The notes under the pieces are model-generated. The model was not told where the DNA came from, made no database searches, and saw nothing but the letters and a program-made list of their open reading frames with translations. Below are positions 1 through 8,528 of a stretch of 64,000 bases of DNA, in pieces; the stretch's first letter is position 1, and every line of letters starts with the position of its first letter. The DNA is taken from the NCBI RefSeq assembly GCF_000379065.1, contig NZ_KB900614.1, forward strand, positions 4,952,325-5,016,324, given 5' to 3'. Source of the DNA: Salinispora mooreana. GTDB taxonomy: Bacteria; Actinomycetota; Actinomycetes; Mycobacteriales; Micromonosporaceae. The position numbers were made by a program, and so were the translations under genes.

Positions 1-13
1 CCGAACACGGCGG

Positions 14-460
14 TCAGGATCTCTTCGGCGGGTTGTCGTTGTCCGCGCTCTCGGAGAGTTCTTCCAAGAGCGCGTGCGCTTTTCCCATGATGTCCAACGC
101 CATACGGGTCTTCTTCAGCTCCGCCTGCAGCTTCTCGTTCTGCCGGCGCAGCTTCTCCAACTCCACCTGCTCCGCGGACTTCTTCACCCGCGACCCCGCC
201 GCAGCACCGGAACCCGTGACCGGAGTCCCTACCTGTCCGAGTTGCCCGGCATCCCGAGCCCGTGTCCACTCGATGATGTGCGACGAGTACAAACCTTCCC
301 GTCGCAGGATCGCGCCTTTCTCCCCGTTCGCGGCGTTCTCGTACTCGGCGACCATCGCACGTTTGTACTCCGGGCTGAAAACCCGCCGCGACGGCTTCGG
401 CGCCGGATCAACCCCGTCGCCGGACACCGGCTGCTTGCCAGAAGAAGTGGACACGTACAC
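14..460 (-). CDS. IS3-family transposase OrfA-like protein
   Basis: This 148-residue basic protein looks like OrfA of an IS3-type insertion sequence. Residues about 26-75 read as a helix-turn-helix (FSPEYKRAMVAEYE followed by ILRREGLYSSHIIEW). Residues about 98-130 form a leucine-heptad coiled coil (VELEKLRRQNEKLQAELKK), the usual OrfA dimerisation segment. The stop lies 13 bases from the window edge, so the catalytic OrfB would lie outside the window on the same strand. Family assignment is by recognised pattern. Whether the element is complete cannot be judged here. Confidence 0.8.
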   Translation of the reverse strand: MYVSTSSGKQPVSGDGVDPAPKPSRRVFSPEYKRAMVAEYENAANGEKGAILRREGLYSSHIIEWTRARDAGQLGQVGTPVTGSGAAAGSRVKKSAEQVELEKLRRQNEKLQAELKKTRMALDIMGKAHALLEELSESADNDNPPKRS

Positions 461-768
461 AAGGATCTCCGATCCCCGCCCTCAGCAGGCCCGCCACCCC
501 ACTCACACAGGGTGTTCTCACACCATCTTGACCAAGAGGGGGTGACCTCCCGCATCTCGCATCAGATGCGAGATCTTCGCATCCGATGCGACCCACCTAT
601 CGAACATGCAGGTCAGGATGGGCGGATTCGCCCCCCTCACAGCAGGGAGTCATCTCCACCAGGTCTACAGTCGTCGAAACCGCTACTCCCGCGACCAGCA
701 GCGCCAACCTCGGCCACAGGTCGGACGCAGACTGTCTTGTATTCGCATCAGACTGAATACGCGGCGGT
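461..768. other. Intergenic stretch without a recognised gene
   Basis: Nothing convincing was seen on either strand. A short repeated-looking motif built on GCATC/GATGC occurs near 551-590 (catctcgcatcagatgcgag), which forms a small dyad and could be an operator or IS end. The long plus-strand reading frame across this area is the complement of the IS3 gene and was not accepted. Confidence 0.4.
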
Positions 769-975
769 TGTAGTCGTGCAGAACTACCTGATCACCACCG
801 ACAGCAGGGGGCGGGAGGTGATCCGGCGGCGGGAGGCGGACACGGATGGTCTCCCGCCCGCCAAACATCGGATCACCTCGCCGTACGACACCGACACCCG
901 GTGGGCCGCCAAGGGTGATGACCTGTTCTGGAACGGCTACAAGGTCCACCTGACCGAGACCTGCTACCACGACCA
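769..975 (+). pseudogene. IS1182-type transposase fragment
   Basis: The plus strand encodes an internal piece of an IS1182-family transposase. The recognisable run includes RRREADTDGLPP, ITSPYDTDTRWAAKGDD and WNGYKVHLTETC, which precede the catalytic core in that family. Homology stops abruptly near 975 and there is no start, upstream half or downstream catalytic half, so this is a relic. It abuts an unrelated regulator fragment on the other strand, indicating a recombination junction. Confidence 0.7.
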
Positions 976-994
976 GGCGGACGCCATACTCGCG

Positions 995-1112
995 GTACTG
1001 TCCGGCCCAGTGTCGTTGACGCGCCGAGCGCGCCATGTCCACAAGGCGGCCGGCCTTGTCGGGATCATCTACTCCGTAGAACGCCAGCAGCGCGCGGAGG
1101 TCGTTGACAGAG
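995..1112 (-). pseudogene. XRE/DUF5753-type regulator fragment
   Basis: On the minus strand, VNDLRALLAFYGVDDPDKAG followed by RLVDMARSARQRHW matches the linker between the helix-turn-helix and the DUF5753 domain of the large actinobacterial XRE regulators. Both the HTH and the C-terminal domain are missing. The fragment is joined directly to the IS1182 relic, which probably interrupted or replaced the rest of the gene. Assigned by pattern recognition over only about 40 residues. Confidence 0.55.
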
Positions 1113-1281
1113 CAGAGATGCTCACCATACCGCTCTCCATCCGCATGATCTTGGAGAACCCGCCAGTTCCTTACGTGGTTGGTCTGACTGGCTATCTGTT
1201 TCATGCCTGACGGCAACCTGCTGGGGGGTTCAGTGCGTAGGTATACGAAGCGGGTCAAGCGGCAACACGAGTGGGAGACCG

Positions 1282-1800
1282 ATGCGGAGCACGGCTGAGG
1301 ATGAGATCAGCGAGTTCGTGCGGGCGCGGTATGCCCGTTTGCTGCGAATCGCTTACTTGCTCTGCGGTGATCATGGACGAGCAGAGGACCTGGTACAGAC
1401 GACGTTGACGAAGGTCGCTCTGGCGTGGTCCCGACTAGATGACGATGTTGATCATTACACCCACCGGGTGTTGACGAATACGTTCATCAGCGCGCGACGG
1501 CGGCGATCGTGGTTTGAGCGGCCATCAGTAGTTGCCGCTGACCAGCCTGGACCGGATCAGTTCGCTGCCGTGGATGATCGAGACTTGCTGCGGCGGGCGC
1601 TGGCGCGGCTACCGGCTCGGCAGCGTGCGGCAGTGGTGCTACGCCACTACGAGGACCTCAGCGAGGAACAGACGGCAGCGGCGTTGGGGTGTGCGGTGGG
1701 CACGGTAAAGAGCCTGACGTCGCGAGGGCTGCGCTCGCTACGAGCTGACCTGGATGCCGTGGGACGGCCAGCGAAGGCGTGTGTGGGAGGAGGCAATTGA
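1282..1800 (+). CDS. ECF RNA polymerase sigma factor, SigE family
   Basis: A 172-residue group IV sigma factor that would direct RNA polymerase to a small regulon. Residues about 10-75 are region 2 (YARLLRIAYLLCGDHGRAEDLVQ, then the DNA-melting/-10 helix). Residues about 100-155 are region 4 with the -35-binding HTH (LPARQRAAVVLRHYEDLSEEQTAAALG). Length and motifs fit the actinobacterial SigE subfamily. A GGGAGA ribosome site precedes ATG. The stop TGA overlaps the start of the following membrane protein by one base (TGATG), so the two are translationally coupled and the neighbour is the likely anti-sigma or partner. Confidence 0.9.
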   Translation: MRSTAEDEISEFVRARYARLLRIAYLLCGDHGRAEDLVQTTLTKVALAWSRLDDDVDHYTHRVLTNTFISARRRRSWFERPSVVAADQPGPDQFAAVDDRDLLRRALARLPARQRAAVVLRHYEDLSEEQTAAALGCAVGTVKSLTSRGLRSLRADLDAVGRPAKACVGGGN

Positions 1801-3056
1801 TGAAAACTGAGAGGAACTTGCACGAGCGGCTGATTGATCTAGCGGCTGAGGTCCGTGTGCCGGCGGACCCTGACGTGATGATCCGCCGCCGGGTCAGTGC
1901 GGTGCGTCGTCGGCGGGCGGCGCTTGCAACTTCGGCCCTGCTGATCGTGGCGGTGGTGGCGACGCCGGTGATCCTCGCCACCGTCGCGGCACCGTCGCAG
2001 AGGGAACTGCCGATGGTGCAGGCCGACGGGCCGCTGCTGAGTTGGGAGCGCGCGGGCGAGGCGCCGGAGGCGCTGGTCGATGATGCGGTGAGGGCGTGGG
2101 ATCAGGCGACGGGGACCGGCGGATCAGCGATAGAGCACTCGACGGTCCGCGCGTTGTTGGCAACCGAGCATCCGACACTGGGCTCGGTAGTCGTGCTCCA
2201 GAGCTCAGACAACGCTGGCCGGGCGAGGATCGGGTTCTTCGCCACCGCCTCGACGTCCCGGATGCGGATGCTGGCCGACAGACCCGCCCCAGACCCACGC
2301 CAGACGCGCGTGATCAGCCTGGTAAGTCCTCATAGACCATCGCGCAGCGCTGACGTGGACTACTGGAGCGGCTACGTGATCGCGGTGGCGACACCCGGAG
2401 TGACTCACCTAGGGATCACGAGCACCACCGTCGACGATGACATCGGTGGTGGGAAGGGACCGGCCACCGGCCGTTTCATCATCCGAGCGTTGCCGCGAAC
2501 CTCGACTGCTCTTAACGTTCGGATTGAGGGCTTCGTCGGCAACACCTCCGTCTTCGACGCCCCCGCCCAAGGTGGTGCCCTCGGCGACGCCGATGCCCTG
2601 CCCGCGACCGTGCTGAGCCGCTCGGAGGACACCATGACAGTGTCGGTGACCGACCCCGGCCGGGTGCGTGCTGGCCAGCTCGTAGCAGTCGCCGACGGCC
2701 TGGTGGGACGGGTCCTGCAGGTCGACCCGGCCTCCCGACAGGTGCAGGTGCAGCTGCCCAACGCGTCAGGATTCGCACTCGCCGCTTACACCGACATCAG
2801 CAACCAGCACGGTGTCCTACGGGGAACAGACGACGGACTGCTCTTCGAGAACCTGGACCCGAACGCCGCGGTCAACGAAGGCAACCGGATCCTGGTCGCT
2901 GATCCCTCCCAAGCCGGCGATCTCGCTGGGGCGATCACCGCAGCCCGCCCGACTCAGACCCGCACCGGCACCCAGAGCACGGTCACGGCCCGTTCAACCG
3001 TGTCTGTCGACGATCTGCGAGAGGTGTATATCAGCGTGCCCGCCGCCATCCGGTGA
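1800..3056 (+). CDS. Membrane-anchored sigma-factor partner with MreC-like C-terminal domain
   Basis: A 418-residue protein starting at the ATG fused to the sigma stop, six bases after a strong GGAGGAGG; an in-frame upstream ATG inside the sigma gene is less likely. A basic cytoplasmic segment of about 40 residues precedes one membrane helix (LATSALLIVAVVATPVILATV, residues 41-61). The extracytoplasmic part ends in about 135 residues that resemble the beta-barrel of MreC: GQLVAVADGLVGRVLQVD, GVLRGTDDGLLFENLDPNA, a NRILVADP turn, then a valine-rich last strand. The N-terminus is too short for a normal zinc anti-sigma domain. Seen: the coupling, the helix and the MreC-like motifs. Inferred: an envelope-sensing anti-sigma or signalling role for the upstream sigma factor. 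Confidence 0.75.
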   Translation: MKTERNLHERLIDLAAEVRVPADPDVMIRRRVSAVRRRRAALATSALLIVAVVATPVILATVAAPSQRELPMVQADGPLLSWERAGEAPEALVDDAVRAWDQATGTGGSAIEHSTVRALLATEHPTLGSVVVLQSSDNAGRARIGFFATASTSRMRMLADRPAPDPRQTRVISLVSPHRPSRSADVDYWSGYVIAVATPGVTHLGITSTTVDDDIGGGKGPATGRFIIRALPRTSTALNVRIEGFVGNTSVFDAPAQGGALGDADALPATVLSRSEDTMTVSVTDPGRVRAGQLVAVADGLVGRVLQVDPASRQVQVQLPNASGFALAAYTDISNQHGVLRGTDDGLLFENLDPNAAVNEGNRILVADPSQAGDLAGAITAARPTQTRTGTQSTVTARSTVSVDDLREVYISVPAAIR

Positions 3057-3066
3057 CAGTCACGTC

Positions 3067-3117
3067 AGCAGCAGCGAGGGGTGGCACACCGCCGGTGTGC
3101 CACCCCTCGCTGCTGCT
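3067..3117. terminator. Perfect 24-bp hairpin, bidirectional terminator
   Basis: Arms 3067-3090 and 3094-3117 are perfectly complementary around a 3-base loop. The hairpin sits between the convergent ends of the MreC-like gene (plus) and the secreted protein gene (minus), so it would terminate both. No U-tract follows, as is common in high-GC actinobacteria. Confidence 0.9.
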
Positions 3118-3126
3118 CCGGCCAGT

Positions 3127-3720
3127 TCAGATGTTGCCGACCGCGGACCCATCGCCGCGGGCGTACGCGAAGTTGCCCGCACTGCCGTAGCCAAACCAAA
3201 AGTAGTACTCGTAGCTATTGGACAGCCCGGTCCAGCAGTACTGGTACGTCCGGTTGTCTGTCGGCCAGTTCACAGCGTCACCCATCACAGGATCAGTACC
3301 CGACTGGACGCGGTACAGCTTGACCCCGAGCGTGTCTACGTGCGGGGTTCCCGACTGCACGTAGACTTTCAACCATGTGCACGCCTTATTGGTCGTGGTG
3401 TTGAACCTGCGGCTCTCGAGCCCGTACGACACCTCGAACCAGTAGTTGAACGGCAGCGAAACACCGAGCGTGCCCATCGACCCGGAGGACGACGCCCCTT
3501 CGGTGAACCCGTACGTCGGACCCTGAACCTGGGGCAGCTTGCCGCTCGGCACCAACTGAGGGCTGACTACCTCCGGACCCTTGGCGATCGACACGGCTTC
3601 CGACGTCGGCCCGGCCGCGTCCTTCGGCCCTGCGCTAGCCGGGCTGACACCACCAACCGCGACACTCATAGCGACCGCTGTCGCCGCTAGCACAGCCCTA
3701 CGGAACTTCACCCTAGTCAC
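3127..3720 (-). CDS. Secreted protein of unknown function
   Basis: I do not recognise a family. The product has a classical Sec signal peptide (basic VTRVKFRR, hydrophobic core AVLAATAVAMSVAVGGV, cleavage after ASA). The mature part is rich in Tyr, Trp, Gly and Ser, with two cysteines (KACTWLKVYV and YQYCWTG) that could form a disulfide. The chosen start is the GTG at 3720, nine bases after GGGGAGG; an ATG six codons upstream overlaps that ribosome site. It is convergent with the sigma/MreC-like operon and shares its terminator. Confidence 0.8.
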   Translation of the reverse strand: MTRVKFRRAVLAATAVAMSVAVGGVSPASAGPKDAAGPTSEAVSIAKGPEVVSPQLVPSGKLPQVQGPTYGFTEGASSSGSMGTLGVSLPFNYWFEVSYGLESRRFNTTTNKACTWLKVYVQSGTPHVDTLGVKLYRVQSGTDPVMGDAVNWPTDNRTYQYCWTGLSNSYEYYFWFGYGSAGNFAYARGDGSAVGNI

Positions 3721-3832
3721 TTTCAGGTGCCTCCCCATCGCACAGCGACACGAAGGGCTCAGTGTGCCCAGCTATGCGCCGAAGGTCAATATCGTCATCT
3801 TCGATGAGGTCTCGGTTGTGAGAGAGCCGGAG

Positions 3833-3958
3833 TCAGGGTGACGGGGTGTGATCGCCTGAGGCGTACTGGCTCCAGGGCCCGCCGGCGTTGGTGACCTGGC
3901 GGGTGGCGGTGGTCTGGTGGAAGCCGAGGGCCTCGGCGATGACCGGGGCGGGGGCCCG
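3833..3958 (-). pseudogene. C-terminal relic of zinc-ribbon recombinase family
   Basis: The minus strand encodes PAPVIAEALGFHQTTATRQV and then AGGPWSQYASGDHTP. This corresponds to the last 35 residues of the intact recombinase at 5197-6690 (AAVVAQALGFHHHT ... GGTWNRYSP). Only the terminal GFH/T...W..Y box remains. It is one of three relics of this family in the window, suggesting repeated insertion and decay. Confidence 0.7.
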
Positions 3959-4063
3959 CACCTCTGCCATCAACCACCACAGGTTGCTGCACTCCGTAAC
4001 CGAAGCCTTCTCAGGCGGACGAATACCAGCTACATCGAATAGGTGACTCTGCCAGTCGACTAA

Positions 4064-4079
4064 CTTGATCTTTAACCTG
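4064..4079 (+). repeat. Left terminal repeat of NF041680-type IS
   Basis: The 16-mer CTTGATCTTTAACCTG occurs here, upstream of the transposase reading frame. It recurs exactly at 15612-15627, where the transposase fragment reads toward it. The two copies are therefore opposite ends of the same kind of element and define a terminal inverted repeat. Boundaries further out are not resolved. Confidence 0.6.
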
Positions 4080-4174
4080 GGTCGGTTTGTAGCGCCCCTG
4101 GCTGATCGCGGCCGCGGCCCTTGGTTGATCATTCTTCTTGTCGAGGGAAGAGGATCAGGACCAAGGGCTGCGGG

Positions 4175-5156
4175 ATGATTAGTGTGCATGACGCCGGGCG
4201 CGTGAGCGTGGTGGGGGACCTCGCGACGTTTCGTATGGAGTTGCATCGTTGTTTGACCGCCAGGGCTGATGCGTTGTTCGAGTTGGCTGATGCGGTGTTG
4301 TGCGCGGATGGGCCGGTGCGGTCGTTGCCGGCGTTGTCGCTGGTGGCGGAGCACCGTCGAGGTCACGGCGCGTTGTACGACGCGTTGGCTGCTGGTCGCA
4401 TCGATGTGCAGCGGTTGCGGACCGTGGTGGCGTCAACGCCGATTCCACGGGCCGCTGACGGGCGGATCGTTCTGGCGGTGGATGTGACCTGCTGGCTGCG
4501 GCCGGAGGCACACACGGTGCCGCAGCGGATCCTGTGTCACACCTACGGGCGTGGCAAGGATCAGCACATCGGGGTGCCGGGCTGGCCGTACTCGTTTGTG
4601 GTGGCTCTGGAGTCAGGGCGTAGTTCGTGGACCGCGCCGCTGGACGCCATCCGCCTCAGCCCGGGTGCTGACCTGGCCGCGGTCACCGCCGAGCAGGTGC
4701 GCGCGGTGGTGGACCGGCTGATCGCCGCGGGGCACTGGGAGCCTGGTGACCCGGCGGTCTGGGTGGTAATGGATGCCGGCTACGACGCCGCCCGGGGTGG
4801 CCTGGCTGCTACGCGACCTGCCGGTACGCGTGCTGGCTCGGATGCGATCCGACCGGGTGCTACGCCGCCGGCCAGGGCCATGGATAGCAGGCCCCAAGTG
4901 CGGCCGGCCACCCCGGCACGGCAGCGAGTTCATCTTCGGCGACCCGGCCAGTTGGGGCGCCCCGGACGTGACCACCGTGACCGAAACCCGCCTCTACGGC
5001 ACCGCGACCGCCCGCGCCTGGCACCGGCTACACCCCCGGCTAACCCGCCGCGCCGCCTGGGCCGACTGCCCCGACCTGCCCATCCTGGAAGGCACCGTCG
5101 TCCGTCTCGACGTGCAGCGACTGCCCTCGGCGCTTGAGTCTGGCAGGGTGCGGTAA
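4175..5156 (+). pseudogene. NF041680-family DDE transposase, frameshifted and truncated
   Basis: The N-terminal part (MISVHDAGRVSVVGDLATF, then LFELADAVLCADGPVRSLPALS, EHRRGHGALYDAL, VLAVDVTCWLRP, VVMDAGYD) is the NF041680-type transposase common in Streptomyces and Micromonospora. After MDAGYDAARG near 4788 the frame changes; the continuation VAWLLRDLPVRVLARMRSDRV is in another plus frame, so one frameshift separates the halves. The protein then ends at 5156 after RLDVQRLPS, short of the usual C-terminus, where unrelated DNA begins. The copy is inactive unless the frameshift is a read error. Confidence 0.85.
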
Positions 5157-5196
5157 TCCGACTGTCTTGTAATCACGGCCCAGCACGGTCCGATGT

Positions 5197-6690
5197 TCAC
5201 GGTGTGTTGCGGGTTGGGCTGTAGCGGTTCCAGGTGCCGCCAGCGGCGGCTTGGTGCCGTTGGGTGTGGTGGTGGAAGCCGAGGGCTTGGGCGACGACTG
5301 CTGCCGGGGCCTGGAGCACGAGCTGGCGCAGCGCGGCGAGACGGCCGGGGACGGTCGGGATACCGAGGTTCCGGATGAGCGGGGCGATCGTGTCGAGGGT
5401 GAGGGGTTGGCCGGCGCGGCGGCCGGGGAACAACCAGCGGGCGTCGCGGTTGGTGGCGGTGCGCATGTTGGTCCGCTGGTCGCGCAGGGCCAGCAGCAGT
5501 GCGGCGACAGGTTCGGGGACCGGTGTTGGCGGGTCGCCGAGGTGCAGCAGGACCTCGGGCCCGGTGGTGTCGATGTCGTCGATGGTCAGACGCAGGATCC
5601 GGCCGAAGGGCTGGGCGTAGAGCAGGACGAGGATCGCGGCCACGCGGGTGCGCAGTCCGCCAGTCTCATCGGTGAACAGTTTGCGCAGCAGCGCGAGACG
5701 GCGGTGCTGGGTGATCGGGGTCTGCTGGCCGGGCCGGTAGGAAGGAATCTTCAGGCGGGGCATGTGCCCGGCGCGTGCGGCCCAGGTCAGGAATGGCTTG
5801 AGGAGTTGCCGCTGGTGCGGCCGGTGGTCGACGAGCCAGCGGTCGAGGTCGGCCTGCCGCAGCATGCTGAGGGTTAGTCCCTGCTCCTGGGTCCATGCGA
5901 GGAGGTCGCCGGCGCGTAGGACTTGCTGGCCGAGGTCGTTGCGAGTGTGGCGGCTGATGGGTCCGCGTTCGGCGCGGCGCCGCAGCCAAGGCAGGGTATG
6001 CCAGGTGGTGTATTGGCGCAGCAGCCGGCGCTGCTCGGGGTCGGTGACGGTGTCCAGCTGTTCGAGCCGCCACCTCTCGAACAGCGCGACCTGCTTGTCG
6101 ATGCGGGGTAGGACGCCGCAGGCCATGAGCAGCTCGCGGAGATGGGCGGCGACGCGCCAGAGCTGCAAGCGGTGGAACGCGTCGTGGGTCAGTTCGATGT
6201 CGCCGCGGCCCAAGCCCTGCAGCAGGTTGGCGACTCCGGCGGAGCGGCCGGGACGGGACGAAACCCAGGCCAGGCCGGAGAGTGGGTTGTCCATGCTGGC
6301 CAACAGCTCGGCCAGAGGTGCCAGCTCGGGCCGGATTCGGCCGGTGCCGTCGTCGAGGAGCTCGGCGATGCAGCGGGCGAGGGTGCAACGGGTGCAGCGG
6401 CGGCCGGCGTGCAGCTTGCCTTCCTGCCCGCACTCGACGCAGGCATGTGAGGAGGAGAAACCGGCGCAGCTGGTGCAGATCGGCTCCTGGTCCGCGGGGC
6501 GCAGCCCGGCCAGGACCCGCTCGTGTCCGCAGCCGGGACAACGGCCATGGGTGCGTAGCGCCCGGTCGTGGCAGGTGCGGCAGACGTGCCCGTCCGGCCA
6601 GCGGGCCGCGAAGTTGCCGCGCCGGCCGCACCGGGCGCAGTCGCGGACGAACCAGCGTTCGTACTGCTCAGCGGTGTAGGTCCGACTCAT
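5197..6690 (-). CDS. Zinc-ribbon tyrosine-recombinase-like protein
   Basis: A 497-residue protein starting MSRTYTAEQYERW. Residues about 15-110 hold six CxxC or related zinc-ribbon knuckles (CARCG, CRTC, CPGCG, CTSC, CVECG, CTRC), a putative DNA- or partner-binding region. The middle is helical, and residues about 350-490 resemble a degenerate tyrosine recombinase core: LLYAQPFGRILRLTIDDI for the Arg box, WLFPGRRAGQPL, then ALGFHHHT and WNRY for the distal His/Tyr. The canonical HxxR is not clear. The start overlaps the stop of the upstream XRE gene by one base, so the two form an operon. Three relics of this family elsewhere in the window argue that it belongs to a mobile element. The biochemical reaction is inferred. 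Confidence 0.75.
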   Translation of the reverse strand: MSRTYTAEQYERWFVRDCARCGRRGNFAARWPDGHVCRTCHDRALRTHGRCPGCGHERVLAGLRPADQEPICTSCAGFSSSHACVECGQEGKLHAGRRCTRCTLARCIAELLDDGTGRIRPELAPLAELLASMDNPLSGLAWVSSRPGRSAGVANLLQGLGRGDIELTHDAFHRLQLWRVAAHLRELLMACGVLPRIDKQVALFERWRLEQLDTVTDPEQRRLLRQYTTWHTLPWLRRRAERGPISRHTRNDLGQQVLRAGDLLAWTQEQGLTLSMLRQADLDRWLVDHRPHQRQLLKPFLTWAARAGHMPRLKIPSYRPGQQTPITQHRRLALLRKLFTDETGGLRTRVAAILVLLYAQPFGRILRLTIDDIDTTGPEVLLHLGDPPTPVPEPVAALLLALRDQRTNMRTATNRDARWLFPGRRAGQPLTLDTIAPLIRNLGIPTVPGRLAALRQLVLQAPAAVVAQALGFHHHTQRHQAAAGGTWNRYSPTRNTP

Positions 6691-7025
6691 CAGTCCGGTC
6701 GCACGCGGGCACGCCGGGGTCGGACCGTGGCCAGGTCCACCGGCGCCGGGGCCTCGCCGGCGACGGCCTTGCGCGGCGCGACGTTGGCCGCCGTCGTGAC
6801 GACCAGGTCGGTGGGGGTGACCTCCAGGATGTCGCACAGCGCCGCGAGGACGGGCAGCGACAGCCGCTCAGGTGTACCGGTGACCAGGCGGTGGACCTGG
6901 GAGGCGGACAGGTCGATGCCGCGTTCGTGCAGCAGCGGGACCAGTTCGGTGGCGGTGAACACGCCGCGGGCGGCCATCATCTCCCGCAGCCGCCACCGGT
7001 AACTGACCTGCCGTTTCATGCTCAT
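6690..7025 (-). CDS. Small XRE-family transcriptional regulator
   Basis: A 111-residue protein whose residues about 8-72 are a Cro/C1-type helix-turn-helix (LREMMAARGVFTATELVPLL, then DLSASQVHRLVTGTPERLSL, VLAALCDILEVTPTDLV). A GGAGGG lies five bases before the ATG. The stop is fused with the start of the zinc-ribbon recombinase, so this regulator probably controls that gene. The C-terminal 35 residues are Arg/Pro-rich and unstructured. The pairing of XRE regulator and recombinase looks like a minimal mobile module. Confidence 0.85.
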   Translation of the reverse strand: MSMKRQVSYRWRLREMMAARGVFTATELVPLLHERGIDLSASQVHRLVTGTPERLSLPVLAALCDILEVTPTDLVVTTAANVAPRKAVAGEAPAPVDLATVRPRRARVRPD

Positions 7026-7372
7026 CGGGCCCTCCGGGACGGTCGTAGTGCCGCATCCATGGTCGCGTCGAGAGCCTGCCGCAGCGTGCGGGTGCGAAAG
7101 TCCGACGACACGCACTCTGGCGACGTCGGATATTGAAAGTGTCTGAATACCTGCCCGCCGGTTCGAGTCGCAGGTTGAACGACCTTGTTGGGGTGATTGC
7201 GCCACCCGCTGACTGTGCCCTCCTGCCACCGTCCGTCGAGGGCTGCCGAATCGTGGCGCATCACGGCATGCGTCGTGCAACTTCGGCGGGCCCTCGGCGG
7301 ACTGGTGCGAGGGTCGTCAGAGAGCAGCGATTGACGCGGGTGCTCGTTCTTGCCGCGCGAGGACGAGCTGCA
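7026..7372. other. Upstream region of XRE/recombinase module
   Basis: No gene is supported here. A -10-like TATTGA lies near 7131-7136, and low-bias open frames on both strands appear accidental. The junction with the truncated resolvase lies close to 7373, where recognisable resolvase sequence begins. Confidence 0.4.
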
Positions 7373-7729
7373 CGCCCGGGCATCGTGTTGGAGATCTTGA
7401 CCGGGGTGTGCGCCGGCGTGCATCGTCCCGATGGCGCCACCATCGCCGACCGGCTGCTGTTCGCCGTCGCCGCCCTGGCCGCCGAGCTCGAACGCGAACT
7501 GATCCGCGAACGCACCCTCGACGGGCTACGGGCCGCCGCCGCGCAGGGCCGACGCGGCGGCCGTCCGGTCGCCGTCAACGCCGACCAGCTTGACGTCGCC
7601 CGCGCCCGGTTGGCTCGCGGCGAGTCCGTGACCGCTATCGCCGCGCACCTGGGCGTGGGCCGCTCCACGCTGTACCGGGCGCTGCAACCTCACGACGGTG
7701 CGGATCAATCGTCGTCGGGATCGGCCTGA
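7373..7729 (+). pseudogene. Serine resolvase, N-terminal truncation
   Basis: The reading frame carries the C-terminal two thirds of a Tn3-type serine resolvase: EILTGVCAGVHRPDGATIAD, LLFAVAALAAELERELIRERT, and a C-terminal HTH (LARGESVTAIAAHLGVGRSTLYRAL). The catalytic-serine N-terminal domain is absent; upstream in-frame sequence has no resolvase character. The last codons overlap, on the opposite strand, a copy of the final codons of a Tn3 transposase gene, so tnpR and tnpA converged in the parent element. Confidence 0.85.
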
Positions 7730-7735
7730 TCTGGG
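7701..7735. repeat. Copy 1 of tnpA/tnpR 3'-end repeat
   Basis: This 35-bp stretch matches 9303-9337 at 31 positions in direct orientation. On the minus strand it encodes the last residues of a Tn3 transposase (DQADPDD then stop), as at 9307. It is the only remnant of the tnpA that once faced this resolvase. The two copies flank a 1.57-kb segment with two intact genes. Confidence 0.75.
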
Positions 7736-7916
7736 CGCACAGCTAATTCAAACCAGGCGAACGCCCCCGGAGGTTCAGCCTGGGCATGTCGACCATCCAA
7801 ATGGCCGTATCACAGGCCGACGGTGAGCGCATTACCTTATTGTAGGCGTGCACGCACGGAAGGTGCTAAAGCGGCGGTAGCACTGCGCGCGTCAACGACG
7901 ACGGGGGCCGCGAGCG

Positions 7917-8504
7917 ATGGTTCTGAGGTATACGGCGGACACGGCCGCAGCGGCCTGGCTCGCGACGTCGCGGACTCCGTCGGAGCAGCTGATCACCTTC
8001 GGGCCCGCCGGCTACGAGGCGTACGCTCGCCTGCGGTACATCCCCGATCCCACCTCGCCCGATCAGCTCGAAATCGACGCCGACATTCCGGCCGACCGCG
8101 AGTTGTGGACGCCACAGGCACGACGTGCGCTGCACGTCCTCGCGGAATTCACGATAACGCCTGACCAGTGCTTCTTCTGCGTCTGGGAAGGCGCCGCCGG
8201 AAGTGCCCTGTCCGCGACCGAACGGCACGGCCCGCTGGTCACCGTTCCCCACCGCCGGTACGTCCTGTTCACCGGCCGTCTCGCGGACTACCTCGAAGGC
8301 CACGACGAGCCCTTCGACGGCGACGCCGCTGTGGTCCCCGCCTTCGTCTGGCCGGCCGATCACCGTTGGTGTTTCACCAGTGATGTCGACACTCACTGGG
8401 CAGGGATAGGCGCCGATCGGACCGCCGTCGACACGCTGCTGAGCACCTTCGGCCTTGACGTGGTTCAGGCCATGCCCAACGAGCGCCCACCCGCCTATCG
8501 GTAG
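7917..8504 (+). CDS. Uncharacterised actinobacterial protein
   Basis: A 195-residue soluble acidic protein. It resembles an uncharacterised family found in mycobacteria and other actinobacteria, marked by LITFGPAGYEAYARLRYIPDP, QCFFCVWEG, VPHRRYVLFTGRL, FVWPADHRWCFTSDVD and a terminal DVV. No catalytic motif is evident and I assign no function. It is followed after 24 bases by a secreted protein gene on the same strand, and the pair is flanked by Tn3-derived repeats, so it may be transposon cargo. The start ATG was kept because the family-like sequence begins there. Confidence 0.8.
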   Translation: MVLRYTADTAAAAWLATSRTPSEQLITFGPAGYEAYARLRYIPDPTSPDQLEIDADIPADRELWTPQARRALHVLAEFTITPDQCFFCVWEGAAGSALSATERHGPLVTVPHRRYVLFTGRLADYLEGHDEPFDGDAAVVPAFVWPADHRWCFTSDVDTHWAGIGADRTAVDTLLSTFGLDVVQAMPNERPPAYR

Positions 8505-8528
8505 GTCACCAACCACAGGGGAGGAACA

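Noticed and set aside
74..1210. Long plus-strand frame across the IS3 gene and beyond
   Set aside because: The first two thirds are antisense to the IS3 OrfA and non-coding DNA; only the IS1182-like segment at 769-975 has recognisable protein character.
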